Counted from the first letter of the stretch, positions 26,696-34,591 are shown. The stretch: 62,785 nucleotides of DNA from Peptococcaceae bacterium CEB3 (GCA_001029295.1 LDXJ01000043.1:112-62896), one strand, 5' to 3'. The notes: a model not told the origin generated them from the sequence alone. A program made the numbers and translations.

Positions 26696-27640
26696 ATGTA
26701 CAAGATCCGGAGTTACTCCTACAAAGATGAGAAAGAAGTCCTTAAGCTGTGGAATATCTGCCTCACCCGTGACCCCATTAACCGTGACGTTTTTCATAAG
26801 AAAGTCTTGCTCGATCCGAACTTTGAGGAAAAGCTCTGTCTCGTGGCGGAGGCCGACAGACAGATAGTGGGCTTTATTCTCGGGATGGTGCGCAAGTATC
26901 CCTATGAAGAGAGAGGACTCGAGCCGGAGAGAGGGTGGATTTCTGTCGTCTTTGTTCACCCGGCCCTACGCAGGGAGGGCATTGCCCGGGCTTTAGTGGA
27001 AAAGGTGGAAGATGAATTGAGGAGACTCGGCCGCAAAAACGTAACCCTCGCGTCCTACAGTCCGAATTACTTTTTTCCGGGTCCGGACAAAGACGTCTAT
27101 GGCGATTCCATCGAGTTCTTTCAGAAGATGGGCTATGAGGTATTGGGCGAAGCTGTGGGCATGGATGCCGTCCTCTATGATTTTAGTATTCCGCAGCGCG
27201 TAGCGGAAATGGAACGGGCATTGGAGGCTGCCGGGTATCGGTTTGAAATCTTCGATGGAACCTACACCCTGCCCTTGCTTAGGTTTCTTCATGAGCATTT
27301 TCCGGGGGGCTGGGTCAGGAATGTCCGGGATACTCTCCTCAAGGGGCGAGGGGAAGAGAGGCTCATGCTCGCCTTTGACAAGGAAGGAAAAATCGTCGGC
27401 TATTGCCAGAGGGCGATGGACGATCTGGCAGGGCATTTTGGTCCCTTCGGGGTGGACGAACGCTTGCGGGGGCAAAAGATAGGAACGGTGCTCTTTTACA
27501 AAATGCTATTTGACATGTATTCTCGGGGTATCTACCATGTCTGGCTGGCTTGGACGGACGGGGAAGCGCAGAAGTTTTATGAGAGAGCGGGCATGAAAGT
27601 AAACAAGAGACACGCTGTCATGAAAAAGTCTTTGAAGTAG
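26696..27640 (+). CDS. tandem GNAT-family N-acetyltransferase
   Basis: 314 residues with two GNAT folds. The N-terminal one (about 1-150) has V-H-P-A-L-R-R-E-G-I-A-R-A-L, the acetyl-CoA loop. The C-terminal one (about 170-310) has V-D-E-R-L-R-G-Q-K-I-G-T-V-L-F. Both loops look usable. The gene lies between a PTS permease and a PIG-L protein in an amino-sugar operon, so it may add acetyl groups to a sugar amine or peptide (inference). AGAGGTGAG precedes the ATG. Amino-acid or antibiotic substrates cannot be excluded. Confidence 0.85.
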   Translation: MYKIRSYSYKDEKEVLKLWNICLTRDPINRDVFHKKVLLDPNFEEKLCLVAEADRQIVGFILGMVRKYPYEERGLEPERGWISVVFVHPALRREGIARALVEKVEDELRRLGRKNVTLASYSPNYFFPGPDKDVYGDSIEFFQKMGYEVLGEAVGMDAVLYDFSIPQRVAEMERALEAAGYRFEIFDGTYTLPLLRFLHEHFPGGWVRNVRDTLLKGRGEERLMLAFDKEGKIVGYCQRAMDDLAGHFGPFGVDERLRGQKIGTVLFYKMLFDMYSRGIYHVWLAWTDGEAQKFYERAGMKVNKRHAVMKKSLK

Positions 27641-27651
27641 GGGGCAGTAAG

Positions 27652-28338
27652 ATGGAGAAGCATATTATGGTGTTCGGTGCCCACGCCCTTGATGCTGAAC
27701 TGATGGGCGGGCCGGTCTTGGCGAAATTCTGTAAGCGAGGTTACCAAGGCACAATTGTTCATCTCACCCGGGGGGAACGGGGGAACCCGAAAAAACCTCC
27801 GGAGGTTTACGGGAAGCAAATTGAAGAAGAGATGGTGAGAGTGGCGCAAGGCCTCGGAGCACAAGCCGTGTGGATGGGTTACCCGGCCGGCTCTCTGCCT
27901 CCCCTTGAGCAAATTGCTCTCGACATCTGCAAACTCATCCGGGAGAAGAAGCCCACCGTCGTGATCACACACTGGCGCGGGAGCCTCCACCCAAGACATG
28001 TGCTCACCCATGATGCGGTCGTTGAAGGGATTCGCCTAGCCGCCGACGGGAAGATTGAGACGGGGAGCAAGGCCTATAAGGTGCCTCATCTGTACTTTGG
28101 CGAGAATTGCGAGGACCTGAACGGATTTATTCCTCAAGTCTATATCGACATTGAAGACACTTTCGAAGAGTGGTTTGCGGCTTTAAGAAACTATGAACTC
28201 TTCAGGGGAGGTATATTGAGCGTCCCCTATGAGGATTACTATCGAACGATGGCGAAAATCAGGGGAATTGAAGTAGGACTTAAGCTTTGCCGGGCCTTTA
28301 TGGTCGCGCCGCACGTGCAGGATTCGTTGGATGAATAG
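27652..28338 (+). CDS. PIG-L/LmbE-family deacetylase-like protein
   Basis: 228 residues. The family removes acetyl groups from N-acetylglucosamine derivatives using zinc. The first motif, usually A-H-P-D-D-E, reads A-H-A-L-D-A-E here. His11 and Asp14 (metal ligands by analogy with MshB) remain, but the position of the general-base Asp is Leu13. The second motif region H-P-R-H-V-L-T-H-D-A is present. So the fold is clear while standard catalysis is doubtful. Last gene of the PTS operon, followed by a strong terminator. Confidence 0.83.
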   Translation: MEKHIMVFGAHALDAELMGGPVLAKFCKRGYQGTIVHLTRGERGNPKKPPEVYGKQIEEEMVRVAQGLGAQAVWMGYPAGSLPPLEQIALDICKLIREKKPTVVITHWRGSLHPRHVLTHDAVVEGIRLAADGKIETGSKAYKVPHLYFGENCEDLNGFIPQVYIDIEDTFEEWFAALRNYELFRGGILSVPYEDYYRTMAKIRGIEVGLKLCRAFMVAPHVQDSLDE

Positions 28339-28367
28339 GCATAGGGTTCACGGAATAGGGTTCACGG

Positions 28368-28397
28368 AAATAGCCGGCACAAGCCGGCTATTTCTTT
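28368..28397 (+). terminator. terminator of the PTS operon
   Basis: An 11-bp perfect stem (AAATAGCCGGC, loop ACAA) followed by TCTTT. Two copies of ATAGGGTTCACGGA lie just before it (from about 28341). Confidence 0.85.
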
Positions 28398-28442
28398 ACG
28401 AGATATTCAGAAAAACTTTTTGTCCGGCCGGTTGGCTGACAC

Positions 28443-28475
28443 AAAAACCCGCAGACTTGAGGAGGGGCCTGCGGG
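28443..28475 (-). terminator. terminator of the DUF2680-type gene
   Basis: CCCGCAG (28448-28454) pairs with CTGCGGG (28469-28475), and on the minus strand the stem is followed by TTTTTGT. It ends the leftward transcript of the secreted-protein gene and faces the PTS terminator. Confidence 0.75.
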
Positions 28476-28554
28476 CCAGCTGAAGCTTACGGTGTCAAAA
28501 GGTTCACGTCCCGGTTCGATGGGATCTGCCTTCTCCGAAAGGAACTGGTTCCCA

Positions 28555-29076
28555 TCAATTAGCAACTGCGCCACTCGGGCTCGGGACGGAACTCGCTTTC
28601 GGAGCAGTACCTGCCCAGGGTCCGGCACCACCCCGGGGTCCTGCTCCGCCTCGAGGTCCTGTGCCACCCCAAGGTCCTGCACAAGAACCGGGAACAAAAG
28701 TGCCGTCCTGAATCGCCTTGAGGCGGGTCTGCGTCCTGTCGGATATAGCTTGTTTTTGGGCCGCGGTGAGGGGTTGGCCGTTGTTGAACTGGGGACCCGA
28801 GCCCATTCCGGGCACGGGGGCCTGGCCGTTGGCCAGTGCTTGTTCACGCAACTGCTCCCGCTGGCTGATGAAGTTTTTCGCATCCTGACCCTGCTCTTTG
28901 GTCAGCAGCCCGGCACCGACCTCCTTATCGACGATCTGCTGTTGAAGGCCGAACATTTGCTGCGTAAGGCTTTTGATTTGGGCCAAGCCGGATGTGTCTG
29001 TCGCTCCGAGAGCCGCTCCGGCGCCACCAACCAGGAGAACCCCGCTGAGCAGAGCAACAACCCATTTCTTCTGCAT
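28555..29076 (-). CDS. secreted small protein, DUF2680-like with Gly/Pro-rich tail
   Basis: 173 residues from the ATG at 29076 (GGAGG 11 bases upstream). A clear signal peptide (M-Q-K-K-W-V-V-A-L-L, ending A-A-L-G-A) precedes a helical segment, I-K-S-L-T-Q-Q-M-F-G-L-Q-Q-Q-I-V-D-K-E-V, then G-L-L-T-K-E-Q-G, typical of DUF2680. The last 45 residues are made of G-P-x-G-G-A repeats encoded by near-identical 15-base units. Function unknown; exported or wall-associated. The plus-strand frame over the same bases is a shadow. Confidence 0.8.
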   Translation of the reverse strand: MQKKWVVALLSGVLLVGGAGAALGATDTSGLAQIKSLTQQMFGLQQQIVDKEVGAGLLTKEQGQDAKNFISQREQLREQALANGQAPVPGMGSGPQFNNGQPLTAAQKQAISDRTQTRLKAIQDGTFVPGSCAGPWGGTGPRGGAGPRGGAGPWAGTAPKASSVPSPSGAVAN

Positions 29077-29335
29077 TGTCAATGTACACCTCCTTGATTT
29101 CCTTGATTGTCTCATTAGCACCTCGAAATTTCTAACCGGGACACTGCTAATATACCCAGAAATAATGGCAAAACTGTGGCAAAACGAGAGAAGCAGCAAT
29201 TTTTCTTCGCCACGGTATCTTCGCATCTTCTCGGATCACCAAATTTGCTCTTGGCTATTTCATGGTGCCATGGTTCCGCCGCGGCGGAAGCGATGTCAAG
29301 TTAGCAGAATTGAGACGAATATACTCAGGGTACTC

Positions 29336-29363
29336 TTGCATTTACCCGTATCTGGTATATAAT
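29336..29363 (+). promoter_or_regulatory. promoter with CsoR/CstR-like operator, FmdE operon
   Basis: -35 TTGCAT (29336-29341), 16-base spacer, -10 TATAAT (29358-29363). The spacer holds TTACC-N7-GGTAT (29342-29358), whose last T is the first base of the -10 box. The same arrangement occurs at 31421 and 34827. The rest of 29077-29660 contains a perfect palindrome TTCCGCCGCGGCGGAA (29274-29289) and no gene. Confidence 0.75.
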
Positions 29364-29660
29364 AATATCGTAATTGACTAATAGATGGAGATATTCGTGG
29401 GCGCACATTATTTTTGCCTGGCTGGGTAGAATATCTTCGAAAAAGAAGAAGAAGAGTGCGGGTCAAGCGGGAAAAGTAGGATCCTGGGGCGCGGAGCTCG
29501 GGGATTAGACAAGGAGGTTTTGATTCGCGACTGTTTCAGATTTCCTATCTAGGAAAAGTGAGAGTGGACCAAAGAAACCCTGAGGCAAAACAGCACAAGC
29601 TAGAAGGAAAACAGCCTTGGGGGAAAAGCAAGAATGAGATAAAAGGAGATGTCGGCGGTT

Positions 29661-30317
29661 ATGTCCAATGTTAAGGATTCCCCGCTTCCGGGTCTGTCGA
29701 AACACGAATTGCCGGATTGGGCCTTTGAATTTCACGGACACAAGTGCCCGTTTATGCCGTTGGGCTACCGGATGGGCCGATACGCCATGGAATTGTTAGG
29801 CGTGGAAAAAGAAAAGGATCACGGCATGTTTGTCTTTTCCGAGATGGGGGAAGGGCATCCGCAAACTTGCATGATGGACGGTCTGCAAATCGCAACCGGC
29901 TGTACCTATGGCAAGAACCTTCTGACCCGGCTGAACTATGGCAAGGTCGCTGCGGTTTTCTATCATCCGCAAAAAGGTGCAGTGAGGATTAGTGTTCCGA
30001 CCAAGTTCCAAGAAGAGATTGGCAAGTTTGAGTTCTTCGTTTACCGGAAGAAAGGTATAGAGCCGTCTGCCATACCCGATGAGGTTGTTGATGAAGTCGT
30101 ACACTACGTGATGACCCAACCCATTGAAACCATGGCCCAGGTGCGTCAATTGCCTGACTTCAAATATGCCCCCACTCCGGGTTCTTTCAATAAGGTCGTT
30201 TGCAGCGAATGTGGGGAAACGGTATTTGAGAGGTATGCCAGGACAGTCGGTGGCAAGGTGCTTTGTATTCCCTGCTCGGGTTATGAACGGACCCTGGGCC
30301 GTAAACCCATTCTCTAG
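29661..30317 (+). CDS. FmdE-family protein with C-terminal zinc ribbon (first copy)
   Basis: 218 residues if started at ATG 29661; ATG 29649 directly abuts the GGAG. The FmdE domain (named for subunit E of formylmethanofuran dehydrogenase) shows F-H-G-H-K-C-P-F-M-P-L-G, D-G-L-Q-I-A-T-G-C-T-Y-G-K and a helical middle. The C-terminal zinc ribbon has C-S-E-C-G near 188 and C-I-P-C near 206. Bacterial FmdE proteins have no settled role; links to molybdo- or tungsto-enzymes and metal binding are proposed. Its neighbours are another FmdE and a TauE permease. No methanofuran pathway is seen. Confidence 0.87.
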   Translation: MSNVKDSPLPGLSKHELPDWAFEFHGHKCPFMPLGYRMGRYAMELLGVEKEKDHGMFVFSEMGEGHPQTCMMDGLQIATGCTYGKNLLTRLNYGKVAAVFYHPQKGAVRISVPTKFQEEIGKFEFFVYRKKGIEPSAIPDEVVDEVVHYVMTQPIETMAQVRQLPDFKYAPTPGSFNKVVCSECGETVFERYARTVGGKVLCIPCSGYERTLGRKPIL

Positions 30318-30455
30318 CAGGGCTGCAAAGTCGTACAACGCGACCAAAGAAAAAGCTGGGATGGGGCCCCTGGTGTGAATACCACCCAATAACGGCAAGA
30401 AGCAAAATGGATGGCTGTCGGGCCGTCGGGGATTAAATTTGATCGACGCCATGCG

Positions 30456-30491
30456 TGGTTTACGCTATGGTTTATGCTACGGTTTACGCGG
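30456..30491 (+). repeat. three tandem 12-bp repeats before the second FmdE gene
   Basis: Units TGGTTTACGCTA, TGGTTTATGCTA and CGGTTTACGCGG follow without gaps 38 bases before the FmdE start. No -10/-35 pair is clear. It may be a protein-binding array. Confidence 0.5.
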
Positions 30492-30528
30492 ATAAGTTCA
30501 AGCTAATTTTGAAGGAGATGCTTTTGAC

Positions 30529-31176
30529 ATGTTGGAAGTAAAAAATGAAACTCCAATCACAGATGAAGAACTCAAAGGAGCTCAGTTTTTTCATGGCCAC
30601 ATCTGTCCGGCCATGCCACAGGGATTAAGGGCCGGTCATTTGGCCATGGATATTTTAGGTGTCAAGCGGGCCCGCACCGGGGGTGAACTTATGATGATCG
30701 TGGAAATCGGCGACAATCACTTTTCCGGATGCCTGGCGGACGGGCTGCAATACGCCACAGGTTGCACCTTTGGCAAGAGCAATATTGTCAAGAAACCCCT
30801 GGGGAAGTTTGCCTTTACCCTGATTGACCCGAAGACCAAGCGAGCGGTCCGTGTCTCCGCGAAACATGATCGCATGAAAACTTGTCTGACTATGCCCTTT
30901 TTTGAAGAACGCAAGAAGGGGATCCCTCCCTATGATTTAGACCCCAGTGTGGTCCTGCCGCTGATCGAAGATACCCGGACGCGCGATTGGCATGAGATGT
31001 TCGATGTGACACTTTTTGAGAATTATCCCGTGGTCAAAGCCGGGGAAACTTTCGAGGCTGAGCAGTGTCATGAGTGCAAAGAAATGGTGGTGACAAATTA
31101 CGCTCAAAAGCTCGGCGAAGACTGGTACTGCCAAACCTGCTTTGATGCCTTGACTCATCGCAAGCAACAAGATTAG
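30529..31176 (+). CDS. FmdE-family protein with C-terminal zinc ribbon (second copy)
   Basis: 215 residues. The same plan as the upstream paralogue: F-F-H-G-H-I-C-P-A-M-P-Q-G, D-G-L-Q-Y-A-T-G-C-T-F-G-K, then C-H-E-C-K and C-Q-T-C zinc ligands. The sequence has clearly diverged from its neighbour, so the pair is an old duplication. GAAGGAG precedes ATG with 10-base spacing. A decayed third copy exists at 34592, reduced to its leader and last codons. Ends in a terminator at 31272. Confidence 0.87.
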   Translation: MLEVKNETPITDEELKGAQFFHGHICPAMPQGLRAGHLAMDILGVKRARTGGELMMIVEIGDNHFSGCLADGLQYATGCTFGKSNIVKKPLGKFAFTLIDPKTKRAVRVSAKHDRMKTCLTMPFFEERKKGIPPYDLDPSVVLPLIEDTRTRDWHEMFDVTLFENYPVVKAGETFEAEQCHECKEMVVTNYAQKLGEDWYCQTCFDALTHRKQQD

Positions 31177-31271
31177 CGGGCCATGGGCAGCAGCCGGTTT
31201 GGACAATGGGCCAAGGACCCTCTCCCACAAGGGTAGAAAAAGTTCAAAAAGTTCACTGTGGGAACCACTGG

Positions 31272-31318
31272 AGCCTGCCTATAGGGCCTATAGGACCTAT
31301 AAACAGGCTTACTTTTAT
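31272..31318 (+). terminator. terminator of the FmdE pair
   Basis: AGCCTG (31272-31277) pairs with CAGGCT (31304-31309), with inner CCTATAGG pairs, followed by TTACTTTTAT. A homologous, more perfect copy lies at 34727. Confidence 0.7.
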
Positions 31319-31413
31319 ACTTTGTGGGATAAAAGAAGATTCGTTCGTGCTCAAGCAAGAAGATTCGTGCCTTCTTAGTGAAAATTGCGGCTGAATTTGT
31401 TCAAAGCCACGAC

Positions 31414-31442
31414 TTGATCGATACCACGGTAGGGTATATAAT
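31414..31442 (+). promoter_or_regulatory. promoter with CsoR/CstR-like operator, first TauE gene
   Basis: -35 TTGATC (31414-31419), 17-base spacer, -10 TATAAT (31437-31442). ATACC-N7-GGTAT (31421-31437) ends on the first base of the -10 box. A leader of about 160 bases without a gene follows. Confidence 0.78.
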
Positions 31443-31609
31443 ATATAAGAGAAACATAATATTGCAATGAGGAGATGGGAAGGTTACGTGTATATTGATC
31501 GATTCGCCATTTTCGCGGCTCCACCCCATATCCTTTTAAGGGGGATGATCTTGTCAAGAGTCTCGGGGTCTTTTAGTTCGGAAAATGCTGGGAAAGATGG
31601 TGGTTTAGA

Positions 31610-32377
31610 ATGTATCTGTACATCTGGGGATTTATGGCGACCTTAATCTTAAATTCTTTCATGTCTATGGGTGGGGTAGGGGGAGCGTTTATCCTGGTTC
31701 CGATCTTTTATTGGTTGGGGGTCCCGCTTCCGCAGGCCGCAGCGGTGGGTTTGATGCTGGGGATCTTGAACACCGGAGTCGCCTCACTTAATTTTGCCAA
31801 GGATAAACTGGTTAATTTCAAAGTCGCTATACCTCTGGTCATCTCCATCTTTGTTTTCTCGCCGTTGGGAGTCTACACATCCAACGTGGTTGACAAAAAC
31901 ATCTTGCTGGCCATTTTCGCCGCCTTTTTACTCGTCGCGGGTACCATGATGCTGTTCTATCACCCGAATAAGGGTGGGGCCGAGAAAGATGTGAAAACCA
32001 GGCCACTGGCCAGCATTCTCATAGGCAGCTTCGTTGGCTTTCTCAGCGGTATGCTGGGTGTCGGAGGGGGAGCTTTTCTGGGACCGTTTTTGGTTTGGAT
32101 AGGCATGGATGGCAAAAATGTGGCCGCAACGAGCGCTTTTGTGGTTATGTTCTCCTCACTCGTTGGTTTTCTGGGTCACATCGGACTTCAATACAGCCAC
32201 CTGAATTACTGGTTTATGGTGGTTACAGGTGTCGCATCCGTTATGGCCGGCTTCATCGGTTCCTGGCTGACCCGTTTCAAGTTGACCGGCAAGCAGGTTA
32301 AGCAGGTTATCGGTGTGTTCCAATATTTGATAGCTATCAAGATCATTGTCGATTTGGTCAAGGTTTGGGCAAAATAG
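31610..32377 (+). CDS. TauE/SafE-family membrane permease (first copy)
   Basis: 255 residues, about eight membrane segments in two inverted halves. The glycine-rich half-signatures M-S-M-G-G-V-G-G-A-F and S-G-M-L-G-V-G-G-G-A-F are clear. The family is thought to move sulfite, sulfoacetate, thiosulfate or other sulfur anions. The CstR-like operator in its promoter and the FmdE neighbours suggest a sulfur-stress or metalloid role (inference). The ATG has only a weak ribosome site. Confidence 0.88.
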   Translation: MYLYIWGFMATLILNSFMSMGGVGGAFILVPIFYWLGVPLPQAAAVGLMLGILNTGVASLNFAKDKLVNFKVAIPLVISIFVFSPLGVYTSNVVDKNILLAIFAAFLLVAGTMMLFYHPNKGGAEKDVKTRPLASILIGSFVGFLSGMLGVGGGAFLGPFLVWIGMDGKNVAATSAFVVMFSSLVGFLGHIGLQYSHLNYWFMVVTGVASVMAGFIGSWLTRFKLTGKQVKQVIGVFQYLIAIKIIVDLVKVWAK

Positions 32378-32407
32378 GCGGCTGACTTATTGTTGTTAGC
32401 AGTGTCA

Positions 32408-32590
32408 TTAATGCCGTTGGAGGCAAAAGAAACGGTCATGAACTGCGTCCACAAAGTAGAATGAAAATGTCACTGGAACCATCATGGCGGGGCCAAAGGC
32501 CGTCAGGCCCATTTTGAAAAAGGTGAGAAAGATTTCCGCGAGACTTATTTCCCTTGTGGCAGGTTTGCTTGTCGTTGAGGGTTGATCCAT
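32408..32590 (-). pseudogene. chromate transporter N-terminal fragment
   Basis: 60 codons. The first 38 residues contain I-S-L-A-E-I-F-L-T-F-F-K-M-G-L-T-A-F-G-P-A-M-M, which is the start of a CHR-family chromate transporter. Then the match ends and the sequence runs into unrelated residues and a stop. Full proteins have about 170-400 residues. The ribosome site (AAAGGAG) is retained. It sits between the TauE gene and a terminator in a patch of gene decay. Confidence 0.65.
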
Positions 32591-32719
32591 TTCAGCTCAG
32601 GCTCCTTTCGAAGTTGGTATTTTGCCATAGCAAATGCGGATATTAGAGGTATGTAGGAAGGAGGAAAGCCGGAGAGCCGGAGCGCCGTGCTTATCGCAGC
32701 TCTCCCAGGGTCAGATCAG

Positions 32720-32997
32720 TCAGAATCCCGGCTGAAAGGGAACCCTAGCCGGCCCTTTTTTTTGGCCGCTGGCGGGCGTGTCCCCGGTTTTAGCCGTGGG
32801 TTGCAAAAGGGTAAGCGTTTTTTGGATTTCCGCCAGCTGTGCCCCCAGAGCTTCTTTCGCCTGTACAAGACGCGAAACGCGTTCCTCATGGGTTAGATAA
32901 GCCCAGCCATGTCCGCCAAAGTGGGCGCCGTGAGCGTACCCCCCGCACTGCCATAGTGTTCCCCGTGGCAGCCGTAGCCATGGTGACCGGATCCCAC
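32720..32997 (-). pseudogene. His/Gly-rich small protein broken at a six-base homopolymer
   Basis: From a GTG at 32997 the frame gives V-G-S-G-H-H-G-Y-G-C-H-G-E-H-Y-G-S-A-G-G. At a run of six G (minus strand, 32939-32944) the sensible reading shifts to Y-A-H-G-A-H-F-G-G-H-G-W-A-Y-L, then a heptad-rich E-E-R-V-S-R-L-V-Q-A-K-E-A-L. One extra G would join them into a single His-rich protein of about 93 residues, with metal binding likely. No good start with a ribosome site remains. Could be a sequencing error, phase variation or real decay. Confidence 0.42.
32728..32763 (+). terminator. plus-strand intrinsic terminator
   Basis: CCGGCT (32728-32733) pairs with AGCCGG (32747-32752), with an inner AGGG/CCCT pair, followed by CCC and eight T. 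It would end transcripts from the TauE gene. It overlaps the tail of the decayed minus-strand gene. Confidence 0.8.
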
Positions 32998-33154
32998 GAG
33001 GATAAAAAATGATTCCCAAAGTTATTCGTCGTGAGGGGTGACGGGATATATTTATATTTATTTTATAGATCCCTGGGTTTGTCGGTCCGACGGAAGGTTG
33101 TCGGGTTGAGACCTTGACGGACGCGCTTTCATGATGTACCATAAACTACAATGA

Positions 33155-33172
33155 TATCCACATATATGGATA
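33155..33172. promoter_or_regulatory. ArsR-type operator before arsR at 33231
   Basis: TATCCA-CATATA-TGGATA, palindromic at 16 of 18 bases, lies 58 bases before the ArsR start, as expected for an autoregulated ArsR/SmtB gene. Promoter boxes around it are weak. Confidence 0.55.
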
Positions 33173-33230
33173 CAGGTATATGACGTGATTGGAAATCAGG
33201 ACGATTCTTCTCAGGAGGGCTAAATTACGT

Positions 33231-33602
33231 ATGGATAATTTAATGCAATTTTTCAACATCCTGTCGGATGAGACCCGGTTACGCATCTTGACCATTTTAG
33301 CGGGGCAAGAGCTTTGTGTCTGTGAATTGGCCGAAATCCTGGATGTGTCCCAGCCGAAAGTGTCACGACATTTGGGGAAGTTGCGCGATGTGGGTTTAGT
33401 CAAGGATATGAGGAGAGGGCAGTGGGTCTTTTACGGTCTGAGCGCTAATGAACCGTTGGAGGAGGATATTCTAGCGATGATTGTCCAACAACGTGAGAAA
33501 TATCCCGTCCTTCTGGCAGATGTCAAGGGTCTGGAGTTAAGAAGGCGAGAGGGGAAAATGTGTAGCAGGGCCAGCTCAAGAGAGGAGCTGAAGCTTGTTT
33601 GA
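33231..33602 (+). CDS. ArsR-family metalloregulator (first)
   Basis: 123 residues from the ATG at 33231, 12 bases after AGGAGG; an earlier frame start at 33189 precedes the ribosome site. Winged helix with the thiol sensor E-L-C-V-C-E-L in the recognition-helix region, as in As(III)-responsive ArsR, and P-K-V-S-R-H-L. Further cysteine near the C-terminus (K-M-C-S-R). It probably represses itself and the DUF169 gene downstream until As(III) or Sb(III) binds. Confidence 0.9.
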   Translation: MDNLMQFFNILSDETRLRILTILAGQELCVCELAEILDVSQPKVSRHLGKLRDVGLVKDMRRGQWVFYGLSANEPLEEDILAMIVQQREKYPVLLADVKGLELRRREGKMCSRASSREELKLV

Positions 33603-33708
33603 CCTTGACGAGGAACAGAAGAAGGTCGTTTTATCGATGTTCAGCTCAAGCTGAACGAGAATTTTTCAGAGCGGAGCCTTTGGCGGATAAAAAGACAAGA
33701 ACTAGCGC

Positions 33709-33737
33709 TTGACGAATCTATAAGAATAACGTATTAT
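33709..33737 (+). promoter_or_regulatory. promoter of the DUF169 gene
   Basis: -35 TTGACG (33709-33714), 17-base spacer, -10 TATTAT (33732-33737). Immediately downstream the sequence CATATACG occurs twice, 16 bases apart (33741 and 33757), a possible repressor site over the start point. Confidence 0.75.
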
Positions 33738-33822
33738 AGACATATACGCAATAACGCATATACGGAGAAGCACAAAGAGTGTGTGACAAAAGTTTTTCAA
33801 TGACATGAAAGAGGTGTTTAAG

Positions 33823-34581
33823 ATGATGCAACGATCCGAACAAGCCGCGATCCTGAAAAGTATTCTGCAACTAAACCGGGAACCGGTCGGCGTTAAGTTT
33901 TTGACCACAGAGGAGTATGGAAAGCTTCAAGATTCGTATGATAGTACCACCAAAACCAGATACTGCCAGGCGCTTATGCGTGCCGGTCAGGGTGCCAAAA
34001 TTATTATCACGGCCGGAAACATCAGTTGTCCCGCCTCTGCGGCAGCGTTTGGTCTCAAGCCCCTGCCGGAAGTGCTTCGCTCGGGACAAATGCTTCTGAA
34101 CATGGGGTTATTTGCCAGTTTGGACGCAGGCAAAAAAGCCATGGAGGGTATGACCAGACTTGAGCAGGGAGCCTATCAGGCGGTTCTTCTCAGTCCGTTG
34201 AAGGATATAGAAGTTGAACCCGATGTCGTCGTATTGGAATCAAAACCGGAACATCTTATGTGGACATCCCTCGCGTCTATATATACAACTGGCGAGAGGT
34301 TGCACTACTCTACGGCGGTTTTCCAGGCGACTTGTGTCGATGCGACCGTGATTCCATTTGTGAAGGGTATTGTGAATTCTACGCTCGGCTGTTATGGTTG
34401 CCGTGATGCCACCAATATCAACGACACGGAAGGTCTGACTGGGTTTCCTTATCGGTTTTTGGAAGATATACTCAGAAATTTGGTCAGCCTGTCACAAAAG
34501 GCGATGCCGGTCGCCCGGTCGAAGAAGGCTTACCAAGTCTTTCATCCGGAACAGGTTCAAGAATCGACACAGATGCAGTAA
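33823..34581 (+). CDS. DUF169-family protein
   Basis: 252 residues from the ATG at 33823 (AGAGGTG 6 bases upstream). Family marks: R-E-P-V-G-V-K-F near residue 20, Y-C-Q-A-L-M-R-A near 46, N-I-S-C-P-A-S-A-A-A-F-G, and G-C-Y-G-C-R near 205. The conserved cysteines suggest a metal or thiol role, but no function is established. Often found near arsenic or metal genes in anaerobes, as here between ArsR and a TauE block. No signal peptide or membrane segment. Confidence 0.82.
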   Translation: MMQRSEQAAILKSILQLNREPVGVKFLTTEEYGKLQDSYDSTTKTRYCQALMRAGQGAKIIITAGNISCPASAAAFGLKPLPEVLRSGQMLLNMGLFASLDAGKKAMEGMTRLEQGAYQAVLLSPLKDIEVEPDVVVLESKPEHLMWTSLASIYTTGERLHYSTAVFQATCVDATVIPFVKGIVNSTLGCYGCRDATNINDTEGLTGFPYRFLEDILRNLVSLSQKAMPVARSKKAYQVFHPEQVQESTQMQ

Positions 34582-34591
34582 ATTTACACTT

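Noticed and set aside
28420-29097. 225-codon plus-strand frame
   Set aside because: The minus-strand frame has a signal peptide, DUF2680 pattern, ribosome site and terminator; this one is its shadow.
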